Shown piece by piece: positions 30,201 to 42,238 of a stretch of 64,000 bases of DNA. A program made the translations under genes and the position numbers. The stretch is from Dermatophagoides farinae (Eukaryota; Arthropoda; Arachnida; Sarcoptiformes; Pyroglyphidae): contig NC_134682.1 in NCBI RefSeq assembly GCF_024713945.1, positions 1-64,000 of the forward strand. The letters run 5' to 3'. The notes below the pieces were generated by a model. It saw only the letters and a list, made by a program, of their open reading frames with translations. It did no database searches and was not told the origin of the DNA. Numbering within the stretch: position 1 is the stretch's first letter; each line of letters opens with the position of its first letter.

Positions 30201-33200
30201 TAAATTAATCAAATCAAATTCACACTGAACACAACAGATACGAACTGCTCACGCCGAACGCCATTCCAAAAGGCTTCATGGACGGCAAGCTTGCCTGCGA
30301 AAAAATGATTGTCGCTTTGGACTTGGATCCAAATCTCTATCGAATCGGCCAGTCCAAGATATTCTTCCGTGCCGGTGTGCTCGCTCAACTCGAAGAAGAA
30401 CGTGACATGAAAATATCCGACTTGGTCGTCAATTTCCAGGCCTGGTGTCGTGGCCTTATCGCTCGTCGTAACTACCACAAACGACTACAACAGTTGAATG
30501 CGATTCGCGTCATCCAACGTAATTGTGCTGCATATCTTAAACTTCGTAACTGGGCATGGTGGCGTCTCTACACCAAAGTGAAACCGCTGCTCGAAGTGAC
30601 CAAACACGAGGACAAGTTGCTCGAAAAGGAAGACGAGATTCGCCAGGTGAAAGACAAATTGAACAAATCACAACAGGAACTGGTCGAATTGGACAAAAAG
30701 TATCAACAATTGGTCACCGAAAAGAACGATTTGTCTGCCGCTTTGCAAGCAGAAACCGAACTGTGCAACGAAGCCGAAGAAGCTCGAGTACGATTGACGG
30801 TCAGAAAACAGGAACTGGAAGAAATCATCATCGAACTGGAAACCAGAATCGACGAGGAAGAAGAACAGTTCCAGGCGCTGAGCAACGACAAAAAGAAACT
30901 GCAATCGCTCATCCAGGACCTGGAAGAACAACTGGAAGAGGAAGAATCGTCGCGACAAAAACTGCAGATTGAAAAACTGGCCCTAGAAACAAAGGTGAAA
31001 AAACTGCAAGAAGAAGCAGCCATATCGGAGGATTCGCACGGTAAACTGGCCAAAGAAAAGAAACTGCTCGATGATCGACTGGCAGAATTGATGAAAACGG
31101 TGGGCGAAGAAGAAGAAAAGTCGAAACATCTTGCCAAGCTCAAGCTGAAATACGAAAGCTCAATCACCGAACTAGAGGACAAGCTCAAAAAAGAACAAGA
31201 GGTGAGTGTGTCGTCTGGCGTGTTGCCATGTGGTTAAAATCTTTATTTTATCTTTATTCTTTATTATTATTATTATTAACCAATTTATCATCATTCTATC
31301 TATTCTGTTAAACTAATTAAAGCATAAATACGAATTGGAACGTGTCCGACGCCGTCTGGAAGCCGAACTCGGCGACACAAAGGAACAGTTGAGCGAGAAA
31401 AACAGCCAACTTGAAGATGTGCAGACACAGATTGGCAAAAAAGAGGCCGACCTCAGTCAGGCATTGTCTCGGTGTGATCAAGAATCAGCATCTCGTAGCC
31501 AAATACAAAAACAACTTCGAGAACTGGAATCGACGTTGGCCGAAATCCAAGAAGATCTCGAAACAGAACGACAGGCACGAGCAAAGGCGGAAAAACAAAA
31601 ACGTGACTTGAATGAGGAGCTCGAAGCACTTAAAAACGAACTGATGGATTCGTTGGACGTGACGGCCGCTCAACAGGATCTGACGCAGAAGCGTGAACAC
31701 GAACTTGAACGGCTCAGACGTAGTCTGGAAGAAGAATCGCAACAACACGAAAGCCAGATTCAGGATCTTCGCCAAAAGTACATCAAAACGATCGAAGAAC
31801 TGAACGAAAGCATCGACAATCTGCGTAAAACAAAAACGACGCTCGAAAAAACAAAAACCAACCTCGAAGCCGAAAACGCCGAGATGACTCAGGAAATTGC
31901 CAACATCAATCAGGCCAAACAGGAAAGCGAACGACGACGCAAACAGGTCGAATCGCAGGTTTCCGAACTGACAACACGTCTCAACGAGATTGAATCGCAG
32001 AAAGGCGAACTGGCCGAAAAGTTTACCAAATTGCAACAGGAACTGGAAGTGGCGCTGTCCCAGCTCGAGGAAGCCGACCGTCGTGCCAGCCAAGCCATCA
32101 AAAACAGCAACACGTTGAACGTGCAATTGGCCGAGCTTCAGGAACTGCTGCAGGAGGAAACGAAACAGAAATTGTCGTTGAATTCAAAACTGCGCCAAGT
32201 CGAAGGCGAACGAGACGCCGTCATCGAACAGCTCGAGGAAGAGGAAAAGGGCAAAAAATCGCTGGAAGCCAAATTGACACAGCTTACGGCCACGTTTGCC
32301 GACGCCAAGAAAAAGAGTGAAGAGGACGCCGAGTTGCTCGTTCTGTCCGAGGAGAATCGCAAAAAAGCCGTCAAAGAGTTTGAAATTGTTGGCCATCATC
32401 TCAAAGAAGCAGTGGCCACCATCGACAAATTGGAACGATCCAAGAAGAAGCTACAATCCGAAGTGGACGATCTGAATATCGAACTGGAGAACCAACGGTC
32501 CAAGGTGTGTGAATTGGAAAAGAAACAGAAAAAATTCGATGCCATGATCCAGGAAGAGAAAGAGTTGTCGGCCAAAATCGCCAACGAACGTGACCAGGCT
32601 GAACGCGAGTCCCGCGAAAAGGAGACCAAGATCTTGTCGTTGCAACGGCAACTCGAAGACCGCGACAATCTGTACGTGGAAAATGAACGAGCCAAAAAAC
32701 TGCTTCAAACCGAACTGGACGAGTTGATCAACAACCAATCGTCGGCCTACAAGAATTTTCACGAGCTAGAAAAAGCCAAACGTAGTCTCGAGAATGTGGT
32801 TGCCGAACAGAAAGCCCACATTGAAGAGCTTGAAGACGAACTGATGGTTCTTGAAGACGCAAAGCTTCGTGGTGAGGTGAACGCCCAGGCAATGAAATCG
32901 CAATTTGAACGTGAGCTTAAAGACAAAGAGGAACAGGCGGAAGAAAAACGCCGTGGTCTCAACAAAAAGATACGCGACCTCGAAGCCGAGCTCGAAGAAG
33001 AACGCAAACAAAAGTCGACGGCCACTATGGCTCGTAAAAAGCTCGAAAACGAATTACATGACCTCGAACAACAACTGGAGATTGGCAACAAGATGAAAGA
33101 GGACGCCATCAAACAGTACAAACGTTTGCAGGCTCAGTCCAAAGATAATCAACGCGAGAGCGAAGAATACAAAGCGGTGGCCGACGAGCTAAGCACACAA

Positions 33201-34234
33201 AACAAAGAATACGAGAAACGGCTCAAAATGTCCGAAGCCGAACTGATTCAGGCACAAGAAGATTTGGCCGTTTCGGAACGATTACGTCGTGCTTTCGAAA
33301 GTGAACGTGATGAGTATCTCGATGAAATCAACAACCTGACGCCGCTTCGAAGCCAGATCCAGGATGAACGCAAACGATTCGAAGCACAAATCAACCAGCT
33401 GCAAGATCGGCTCGAAGAAGAACAAAGCAATGCCGAAGTGCTCGTCGACCGCATCAAAAAGATGCAAACGCAACTCGATCAGATGGCCATCGAACTGAAC
33501 AACGAACGTTCGCTCAGCCAAAAGAACGAAACGGCTCGTACAGCCGCCGAACGACTCAGCAAAGAGCTACGAAACAAGCTCCAGGAGCTGGAATCCACCC
33601 AACGCACCAAGAACAAACAGCTGATTAGCCAGATGGAAAGCAAAATCATCCAGCTCGAAGAACAGCTGGACAACGAAACCAAGGAGAAACAAGCTGCCAA
33701 CAAGATGATTCGCAAGATGGAAAAACGTATCAAGGACATTCAAGCGCAGATGGAAGATGAAAAGCGACTGGCCGAACAGACCAACCTCAAATTGGAAAAG
33801 AGCAACGCGCGCACCAAATCGCTCAAGAATCAACTGGACGAATTGGAGGAGGAATGTTCGCGTGAAAAGACCAGCCGTCGCAAAGCACAACGAGAACTAG
33901 AGGACACGGTCGAGGCCAACGAATCGTTGTCGAAAGAGATTGAACTTCTCAAAAACAAACTCAGGTAAGTCATTGCTATTCAATCGCAATGATATATATT
34001 TGATATAATGACCATCATTTATTTTCACCTGTAAGGCGGTCGACTGCCAGCTCGCGTAATTACATTTCAAACAAACGTGGTTCCATGAGTGGTGGTACAG
34101 GCGACGACAATTCCATGGGCTCCCAGCACGACGACGACGACAGCCCGACCAACGACGAGATAAGCCCGTCATCAACACCGGCGCCTTCCTCTCGCATCCA
34201 ACAACACCAGCAACCAGGGCAGTCCATGTCATAG
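27256..34234 (+). CDS. zip: Non-muscle myosin II heavy chain
   Basis: Twelve exons (27256-27642, 27896-28052, 28105-28331, 28407-28470, 28538-28636, 28695-29377, 29428-29592, 29664-29778, 29855-30161, 30238-31201, 31323-33964, 34036-34234) give 2002 residues with all phases consistent. The motor has P-loop GESGAGKT (192-199), switch I NSSRFGK, switch [17 protein letters not shown], and SH region [15 protein letters not shown]. An IQ motif follows ([15 protein letters not shown]). The rod is ~1000 residues of coiled coil, mostly in one 2.6-kb exon, and ends in a Ser-rich non-helical tail ([16 protein letters not shown]). MSPARTE-start, DREDQSILC and this tail point to zipper/MYH9-10, not muscle myosin. 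It drives actomyosin contraction in cytokinesis and morphogenesis. AATAAA at 34485. Confidence 0.95.
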
Positions 34235-34557
34235 GCCCCAGTATTCAACACATTCCTTGTCTTATTGTGGATTCCCGCCCCGTCCCCGCACACCATTCTA
34301 TTCTATTTTATTCCGTTTAATCGTCTCTCTATCTCACCACCACCACTAACTACTGTCTTCCTTAAAAATTATCATTATTATGCTGCAGTGTTGTACTTGG
34401 CCATTCGATCTGAATGATTTATTACATTGATGATTGTTTGATGACGTTTTATTTATTGTGATTCACATTCATGGAATGAAATGAAATAAATTTTAATCAA
34501 ATTTTTAATTAATTTAATTCGTTTTTCAATCATTTTCAAAAGATCCTTTGCTCAATT
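34235..34557. other. 3' intergenic between convergent myosin and SLC13 genes
   Basis: It holds the myosin 3' UTR with AATAAA at 34485-34490. No other feature is seen; the SLC13 gene ends on the other strand at 34558. Confidence 0.6.
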
Positions 34558-36763
34558 TCACACTGCTGCTGTCTGGTTGCTGCTGCTGCTGCTGAACATG
34601 ATCGGGTTGTCACCACCACCACCATCACCCAGCTGGAAAATGACCGGTGCCCAGACGCTATTGATGGCCAGCAGTATCAACACGCAGATTATCTTCAGAA
34701 AGAATCCTGGTATCAACTGAACCCAATCACAACAGCAATGACATCAAATCAATCAATCAAACAAACAAACAAACGGCAAACAAACTCACCATGTCCTTGG
34801 TCTTCATTTTGCCTGCCTCGAATATGATGGCGTTCGTTCCAGAAGCAAACGGCAACATGAACGCGTACGAACAACTAACCGTTACCGGTAACATCACCGA
34901 CAATGGATTCAGGTCCGTTTTCATTGAATGTGACTAAGCTAAATCACATTAGATTCATCCAAAACAATTACAACAACAATCGTCGCTCACCATTTGATGG
35001 ATGACAGGAAGCATGATGTTGATTGCGGCAGTATTTGACACTAGCTCAGTGAGCGTCATACTCACTGAACACATGATCAATGTGATTGCAAACGGAGATA
35101 GTTGATGCAACATGTACAAACTGTCGCCCAATACGGCCGACAGACCAGATTGCTCGCATCCTTTGGCCATGGCGAAACCGCCACCCAGCAACAGCATGAC
35201 TGACCACGATACCTGTTCGCGTGTCGTTTTCCAATCAAGCAACATTGGGGACTGGGCCAAATTTCTCGGGTCGGCAGGTATCACGAAGAAGAGCAACACG
35301 ACAAATATGGTGGGCACTGCATCCTTGATGTAGCTACTATAATGAATGAATGAAACATGAATAAATTGACACACACATCAATCAATCAATCAATCATTAT
35401 TTACTTGTTTCGGTCGCTGAACATTGTCGACCAGCCGTGCATAAAGTCGGGGGCACGAAAAAACCAGAGCGAAAGCAACATACCAAACAGAATCAACACG
35501 GCCATCTCGTTGAATCGGATGCAGCCCAGATGATCGTATTGCTGACGCAATGCTTCCAACACTTGTTTCTCGTTGCGTTTGGCTTCCATTTTCGACCCTC
35601 TTTTGCCGATAATAATAAACCACATGAATAAAACATTCACTCATGGAACAACTTACAATTTAGAACTGCTGCTGCTGCTGTTGTGGACAAAGAAGCAGGT
35701 GAGAAATAACCATGTGGCCAGCACCAACAAAACCAGTGTCGGGAAGTTGAAAAAGAACCAATCGGAAAAGGAGATCGGGTCACTGTGGAGGATCATCATC
35801 ATTATCACATTGGCACAATTAAATTTCACCCACTCTTTCAGGAATCCATTGAGAACCAGATTGGTTGATGTGCCAGTCAAGGTTCCGGTACCACCAATGT
35901 TGGCCGAATAACAGATGGCCAACAGAATGCCTTTGTGCAACGGTTTCGATTCGTTCTTTCGTGATTCTGCAACACTGGACAACAACTAATCAATGGTAAC
36001 CTTAGTGAATATAGACAAGAGATACCTACGTGCTTGTTTTTGTGATCGAATTGGATCGAACATGGTCACCAGCACCGATCGTGACGAATACTGTTGTTGT
36101 GGCCATCATCAAATGAATCATTTACCTTTATATACTGTATATGATGATGAAAATAACTGTAAAACCACATACCTGTATCGTTGGTCGCCACCGAGACCGA
36201 TTGACGGCGTTCAAGTTGGTCGAGTGCAGCGTTTGCGATCGGCAACATCATGGCCACCGTGGCCAGATTGCTTATCCACATGGACAAGAATGCCGTGGTC
36301 ACGATGAATCCCAGCATTAACCTCCTGGGCGATGTTCCAGTCAACATGATCACTTTGAGCGCAATTCTCTCGTGCAGATTCGACTTGGAAACGGCCGTCG
36401 CAGCAATCAAACTGCCCAAAAAGACCATTATTGTGCCCTAATAACGATCAAACATTCCATTAATTCAACACAGACACAGACACACACACACAACATCATT
36501 ACGTTGAAATACGACTTGGCCACTTTGTCGGTCGACATGATCTGCAACACGGGAAACAGGACCACCGGTATTAATGACGTGATGGCCATCGGAATGACCT
36601 CGGTAAACCAGTAGGTGATCATCACGGCCACCACGTAGCCGCACCGGGCTTCTTTTTGCCGCCCAGCGACAGCCAACAACGGCGACCAGACGAACGGCGT
36701 GAGCCAACAAACGAGCAAGTGTCTGATTGACCACAGTTTCGTCCATATGGGTTTCGGTTCCAT
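34558..36763 (-). CDS. SLC13 family sodium-coupled carboxylate transporter
   Basis: Seven exons on the minus strand (36763-36503, 36437-36173, 35966-35657, 35599-35405, 35336-34991, 34933-34790, 34716-34558) give 559 residues. It is a polytopic membrane protein (roughly 11-12 hydrophobic segments) of the divalent-anion:Na+ symporter family (NaDC/NaCT/Indy). Family marks are WFTEVIPMAITSLIPVVLFP, the first hairpin motif SNLATVAMMLPIA, SANIGGTGTLTGTSTNLVL (Na+ and carboxylate site), TELVSNTAAINIMLPV (second SNT motif) and a C-terminal MLPFASGTNAIIF. It likely imports citrate or dicarboxylates at the plasma membrane; the substrate cannot be told. The last exon begins at LIPGFF, using an acceptor that keeps the frame. 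Confidence 0.92.
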
Positions 36764-37118
36764 TTTCGTTTGTTAATCAATAAACAGTCGACCATTGAAT
36801 TCATATGGATTGCTTGTTGATGATGCACGAGCACTACTACTGGTCGATTGGAAAGCTCATCTCCAACTAATTGATGATATTGACCAACCTGTATAACACA
36901 TGACATCATTATTCGATTACATCGGATTGCTTCTCCGTATCGAAGCGTTTGAATAAACAACAAAACACGCACACACTCCCTCTCTCTCTCTCTCGCTTTT
37001 AATTTATGATTAGATATCATAACCATTTAGCATCAATGCATTTACTCAACACTTGGCTATGCAGCCATTTTACCAGCGTGACAAGAAATTGGTTGCTAGG
37101 TTCCAACATCCCTTGTAT

Positions 37119-37155
<37 letters not shown>

Positions 37156-37232
37156 ATACACCAATGGTTGACCCAATCAAATGACCCAAATTACTTTTTA
37201 GTAACAAAAGGAAGCAAACGAATTTATTATTA

Positions 37233-37277
<45 letters not shown>

Positions 37278-37404
37278 ATAATAATCACTCCAACAATCAA
37301 TCAATCAATCAACCAATCAAATTGATAATGCAAGGTCCAAAGTGTGCGCTCATTTCAAAGTCGAATTTTTTTCGCGTGACTTTCAATTCGTACATTGGTC
37401 GTGG
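36764..37404. other. Intergenic with two (AC)n microsatellites
   Basis: Upstream of the SLC13 gene and downstream of MTHFR, both on minus. (AC)n runs at 37121-37151 and 37235-37272 and a (CT)n run at 36978-36995. Open frames over the AC runs are spurious. No gene seen. Confidence 0.7.
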
Positions 37405-39331
37405 CTACAGTTTATCCAGAATCGACCACAGGCAGGTATCGTTCGGATAGTCGTTGTCGACCAGATTGACCAGATAATACGTGTCACAGATCAAAGTGAG
37501 AACCGAACGTGACACAACATCGTCGTCAGGATAGATGCAAGCCCACTTGTTCATCCACAGACTGAACGCTTCCTCTTTCCACACTTTGAAACTGTCGACA
37601 TCCACAATGGTCGGCTGAATTATCTCTTTGCCAGGAAACACACCCCATGTGACAGCTATCGGCTCCTCTTCATCGAGGTTCGTGTAAAACAAGTCGCCCT
37701 GTTTGTGAAAAAAAATGTCATTCTCATTGTTGTTCAATGAAAGAAATAAAGAAACTCACCTGGTTGTTGGTGATCTGGTAGTTGACCAGCGGATACTGGG
37801 ACAAAACCTCTAGCAGAGAACCGATTCTGTGGCCAGAAACAAAAAACTCAACGTATGCTTTCTGGTAAACGTAGCCGTTGGGAGAACCCCAGCCATGAAC
37901 TGGATCGCTCGAAATGATTCCATTGACGTTTGGCTGTGAGTTGATGGTGAGAATGCCGTTTCTGTTTACACAAGACAACTGCTGCCTAAGTGCATCAGTT
38001 TCTGGCGCCAGTTGCTCGTCATTCCAGGGCAATGACTCGACTTTATGGCCAAATCGATTGTTGATGCCTGCCACATATGATTCGAATATGTGCCACACAT
38101 CACGTTCATGGTGCAACTTTTCTCCCCACATGGCTCTGTACCGTTTCCGGTTCTTGGCAGTAATCGAGTCCAATGCTGCAAACAAATGGTATTCGTTCAA
38201 TGAGCCAAATGCCGGCGAATGAACTCGACCCCAACGGCCATTAGGAAATTCGTCCCAGGTGTTGGTTCGTTGCATGTAGCTTTTCGGTCGCGATGACCAA
38301 AAGATTGGCCGCACAGTTTCGCTACAACGGCGATGATTGGCCGCATGTCGCCAGGGAAGTGGCTTATGTGGGCAGGAAGTGTAGCCGATTTCCAATGCTT
38401 TCACGATGGTGGTTGTTGCGTACTGTCGATTCAGTGTGTAAAAGTGAAGTCCTGGCGTCAAGCCGGATTTCATCAATTGCCGACAAAGGTGAATGGTCCA
38501 TTCGATACCATAGCTTCGGATAGCTTCGTCATTCATGCGAATTGGTTCCAAATCTTGGATGAGCTGGGCTGGTATGTCCAACTGAGATAAACGTGTAATC
38601 TTGGACAAAGAATCGTAGCTCTGTATAGGCATGATACCAGGCAGAATGGGTACGTTGATTCCGATAGCACGACACTCGTCGACAAAGGCAAAGTAAACAT
38701 CCGCTTCGAAAAAGAGTTGCGTGATAATAAAATCGGCACCAGCATTCACCTTGTTCTTCAGATACTCTCGGTCCTGCTGCTTGTTTATCGATTCCGGGTG
38801 TTTGATCGGATATCCAGAAACAGCGATGGTAAAGTAATCACCATAGTGATGGCGAATGAAACGAACCAAGTCGGATGCATACTGGAAATCTTCGGTGTTG
38901 CTGGTGGCCGATTCTAGATCGCCACGAAGAGCCAATATGTTTCGTATGCCAATCTGCTTCAGTCGTTCCAATATGGCCAGCATTTTGTTGGCTGTCATAC
39001 CCACACAGGTCAGATGGATCATAGTGTCAAGCGAACAATAATTGAGCGCAATGTCGACCACTTGTATGCTGAGTATGTCGTCAATGTTTTCCATGTGGTT
39101 CACATTCGAATGCCAAGTGATGGAAGAGAATAGTGCACCCAATTGGCGGAAACTGTCCACCAAGGGAACCAGATTATCCAGAGCTTTCCATGTTTTCGGT
39201 GGGAAAAATTCGGTGGAAAAGAAGCTCACCTCTGGCGATTGGCTACGCTCAATCAGCTTCTGATTGAGCGACACGTATTCGTTGGTCATGTGGGATTTTT
39301 TCACTTGTTGCTGCGTCATTCTTCTCTTCAT
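37405..39331 (-). CDS. MTHFR: Methylenetetrahydrofolate reductase
   Basis: Two exons (39331-37760 and 37698-37405) give 621 residues. The catalytic TIM barrel reduces 5,10-methylene-THF to 5-methyl-THF with FAD and NAD(P)H, supplying methyl groups for methionine. Visible marks are FFSTEFFPPKTW near the start (catalytic Glu region), HLTCVGMTANKM, NILALRGD, GADFIITQLFFEADVYFAF, LPGIMPIQSY and LHFYTLNR. The C-terminal half, from about residue 345 (WSSRPKSYMQRTNTWDEFPN), is the SAM-binding regulatory domain found in animal MTHFR. Start: ATG of MKRRMTQQ; the open frame extends 16 codons upstream but only from a GTG. Human MTHFR is 656 residues, so the N-terminal tail is short. Confidence 0.95.
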
Positions 39332-39541
39332 GGCAGGGTTCGTTCGTTCATTACCATTGGATAAGCTGCATAAATGCACTTTTCCAAATCAGAGTCGGCC
39401 TTTATAGAAAAAAAATGTAATCACTCATGTTTATCAATATGTTGTGCATAATTACAACTTGTTGCTGCTTATCAATCGAACCATTTTCCATGTTCATTCA
39501 ACCTATCGTCATCAAACAAAGACACTTGTTGTTGTTGTCGT

Positions 39542-40540
39542 TCATTTCATTCCGAGATGATTTTCTCCGATGAGTTGGCCACAACCGTCTTTGAACAATA
39601 AACGGCCGTCATTGTAGAGGATTTCTTGCACACCGTTCGAATACACAGTCTTTACTTTTCCGGAGGCAAACTTTCGTTTCTGTCAACAATTAGCGGCAAA
39701 CATGTAAGACAAGATACAAAACATAAGCAACAATCGATTATTGATTCATTCATTCATTCATCATACACATACCACATAAGTGCTAGTCTTGATTTCGATA
39801 TCGCCGTTTGGATAGCATCGTTTTTGCACACCATTCGCGTAACAGCTGTATGTTGAACCATCGACCAATTGGATCTGTTCGCTGTGATCACTGCGTTTGA
39901 TCCAGGCTTGTATTCCATCCGGATAGGTCACCTGTTTGTCGCCATTTGGCAACAAGCGCTCCATTTGGCCACTGTCGATATACAAAAATGTTCCAATAAA
40001 TATTAGATTGCCAAAAGTAAATGGCAAAACTTACTTGGCAAACTTGACTACCGTCGTTCCATCCGGCCAAACTGAATCATCCACAATTTCGACGATAGCA
40101 TCCTTCAAACGACACAATTGCTCGATTCGATGTTCCAACATTCGAATCTGTTCGTTTGCATCTTCGATAAAAGAATCTTCAGAATCAATGTTTGTCGTGC
40201 AGTCGTCGTTGTTGTCCATCACCGAAATAGGATCAGTTCCCTGGTCAACAGTTGACTTGATGATCTTTTCCAGATTGTTGTTGCTGCTGTTGTTGTTGTT
40301 GTTGTTTGTTTTGTGGACAATACCAAACCGCCGCTTCAATCCGTCACCCTTGCGAAGAAAGGGTCGTTTTTCGTTTGTTCGGCTGGGCTTTGGATCATCT
40401 CGTACAATCTTGACCACATTCTGATGTCTGGTCACTTTATCATCCAACAATCGGAATCGGACCTTGGCCTTTGTTGATTCCGATTCGGGAAAATCCATGT
40501 CAAGAAGTTTGCGCAGTTCATTTACAGTTTCCATAATCAT
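39542..40540 (-). CDS. Short TCP10/SAS-4-type G-box protein
   Basis: Three exons (40540-40035, 39971-39773, 39679-39542) give 280 residues. The C-terminal ~120 residues are a TCP10_C (G-box) domain: repeats of the form xxPNGxxxxxY, such as VWPDGTTVVKFANGQ, LLPNGDKQVTYPDG, RCYPNGDIEIKT and VYSNGVQEILYNDG. They form the single long beta-sheet that in SAS-4/CENPJ binds STIL/Ana2 in centriole assembly. The N-terminal part is charged, with an Asn run (about 80-90) and a likely coiled coil (ANEQIRMLEHRIEQLCRL). It lacks the long tubulin-binding and coiled-coil parts of full CENPJ, so it may be a TCP10L-like paralogue or a reduced SAS-4. Confidence 0.85.
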
Positions 40541-40922
40541 TTATCATTTAGCATTTAGATGGTTGATGGTTGAAATTTTTGCAAATGAAACTCAAAATTC
40601 AAACTGAATATATTCAACCGTTGAATGCTCAAATGGCTTTGTTCATAGAGTACGTATCCAACGATCCAGATTTGAAATTCTGTCTGGTTTTATTCTCTCA
40701 AAAATTGATTTATTTTTATTATTATTACATGCATATAAAAACAACCAACCACTACGCATTACAACATTATCAAAATTGAATAAAATGCTCAACTTGTATT
40801 GTATCATTGTATCATCTTATCCACATGTGTTACATTTCGGTGATTCGATCATTAGTTGGAACAATATACACGATTAAAGAAAAAGAAGAAAAAAGAAAAC
40901 ATGAACATCTTGGGGACACACA
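40541..40922. other. Intergenic, G-box gene to CAPZB
   Basis: AT-rich, no gene seen. It must hold the G-box gene promoter (minus) and the CAPZB 3' UTR. TTTATT (reverse AATAAA) occurs at 40709-40714. Confidence 0.5.
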
Positions 40923-41983
40923 CTATTCCTTCTGCCGTTTCTGTAGCGCTTGTGCCAGTTCCGTTTTGACCGCTTCCTGTGCTTTGAGCTCAATCAACGA
41001 ATTCACCGACCGTAGACCATTGAGGATGTTGTTCGTCTTGCCAAAATAAATCTCATTGAGCGTCGAACGGATCTTGTTTTCCATGTCCTGTGACCAATCG
41101 GCAAAAGTTAAACACTCTTTTTTCATCACCTTTTTTTGTAACTTACCTCGACCATCTTGCCAATATTGGCTATGTGCGAAAAGGCATCGGTAACAGCACT
41201 GTCGCCTTCGATTTGTCGTGTCAGACTGCCGCCCAGGTTCATCGTACCGGAGCTCTGTTTGTTGGTCTGGAGCCAGAGCATGACCGTCGTAGTGAGTTTG
41301 TAATGGGCGTTACGGCCACCCGATTTCTCTTGCACTTCGACCACGTGAATCGAATCCCAACAACCTTTGATCTTCTTGGAGCCATCGCCCACTTTCTTGA
41401 TGAGAATGACGCCGGCGAAACCGTGATCCAGATCCCAGAAATAGACGGAAGAAACGCCTCCTTCGAAATACATCTCCCGATACAAATGAAACGCATGGTT
41501 GGCATCAATCTCCAACTGACGTAGTTTTTCCGATGGCACGTTGCCATCGTCGAGCGGTGGATCGTATTGATTGCTCCATGGAGACCTATCAATAATCAAT
41601 AATAAAGCATAAATCATCTACCACCAACTACTCACCTGTAAGAATCGCCATCTCGGTTGTAATCACAGAGAAGATATTCCTTGCCCGATTGTTTATCTCG
41701 AGCCACCTTTAATGGCTGGTCCACCGACGATAGTAAATCTTCACATAGGTCGGGTACCTAATTTTTTTATAATGATAATATTAGTCAAATGGAACCGTTC
41801 AAATCTACACTATTTACCAGATCGAGCAAATGACCGAGGTTACGTTCGATCTGTTGAGGCGGCAAACGACGCATCAAATCCAGTGCATGATCCAATTGTT
41901 TGTCCGTCTGTGTGTGTGTGTGTGTGTGAGTGCGAAACCAAGTAAAATCAACATCATATTAAACTTTAAATCAAACTTACCAT
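40923..41983 (-). CDS. CAPZB: F-actin capping protein subunit beta
   Basis: Five coding exons (41983-41981, 41907-41818, 41757-41636, 41585-41147, 41087-40923) give 272 residues, the usual CapZ beta length. Conserved stretches include [74 protein letters not shown] and [18 protein letters not shown]. With the alpha subunit it caps actin barbed ends (and sits at the Z-disc in muscle). The first coding exon is only the ATG, followed directly by GTAAGT, an arrangement that gene finders easily miss. It is head to head with CDK11, the start codons 255 bp apart. Confidence 0.96.
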
Positions 41984-42238
41984 GACGTTTGGCGATGATG
42001 AGCAAAGGAAATCGATACAATTAATGGATCAACATCAACAATCACGAACAACAATTGTCAATAAGCAAAAAAAAAAAACAACCAACTCTGTCTGTCTGTC
42101 CAAATAGTTCATCTTTTGCAGAGTGCAATTGTCGAACCGCGCCTGCAAAGATAGCACTGCTGCCATCTGATGACGGCCATTATCAGTGAATGTTGTTGTT
42201 ATTGTTGTTGATGAACACATGGTGTGTTGTGAACCAAT
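41984..42238. promoter_or_regulatory. Shared intergenic region of CAPZB and CDK11 (bidirectional promoter)
   Basis: 255 bp between divergent start codons must hold both core promoters and 5' UTRs. No TATA box is obvious on either strand. A CTGCTGCCATCTGATG stretch sits near 42158-42173. The assignment is by position only. Confidence 0.55.

Noticed and set aside
31485-32126. Long minus-strand frame inside the myosin rod
   Set aside because: Antisense frames are kept open by the Glu/Lys/Leu codon pattern of the coiled coil; no start context or family match.
27256-34234. Muscle myosin heavy chain
   Set aside because: The extended N-terminus, DREDQSILC region, single-version exons and Ser-rich non-helical tail fit non-muscle myosin II (zipper).
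35993-36070. Extra exon in the SLC13 gene between 35966 and 36173
   Set aside because: The flanking exons join in matching phase and give an uninterrupted family sequence without it.
37006-37300. Thr/His and Val/Cys repeat frames
   Set aside because: Translated (AC)n/(GT)n microsatellites.
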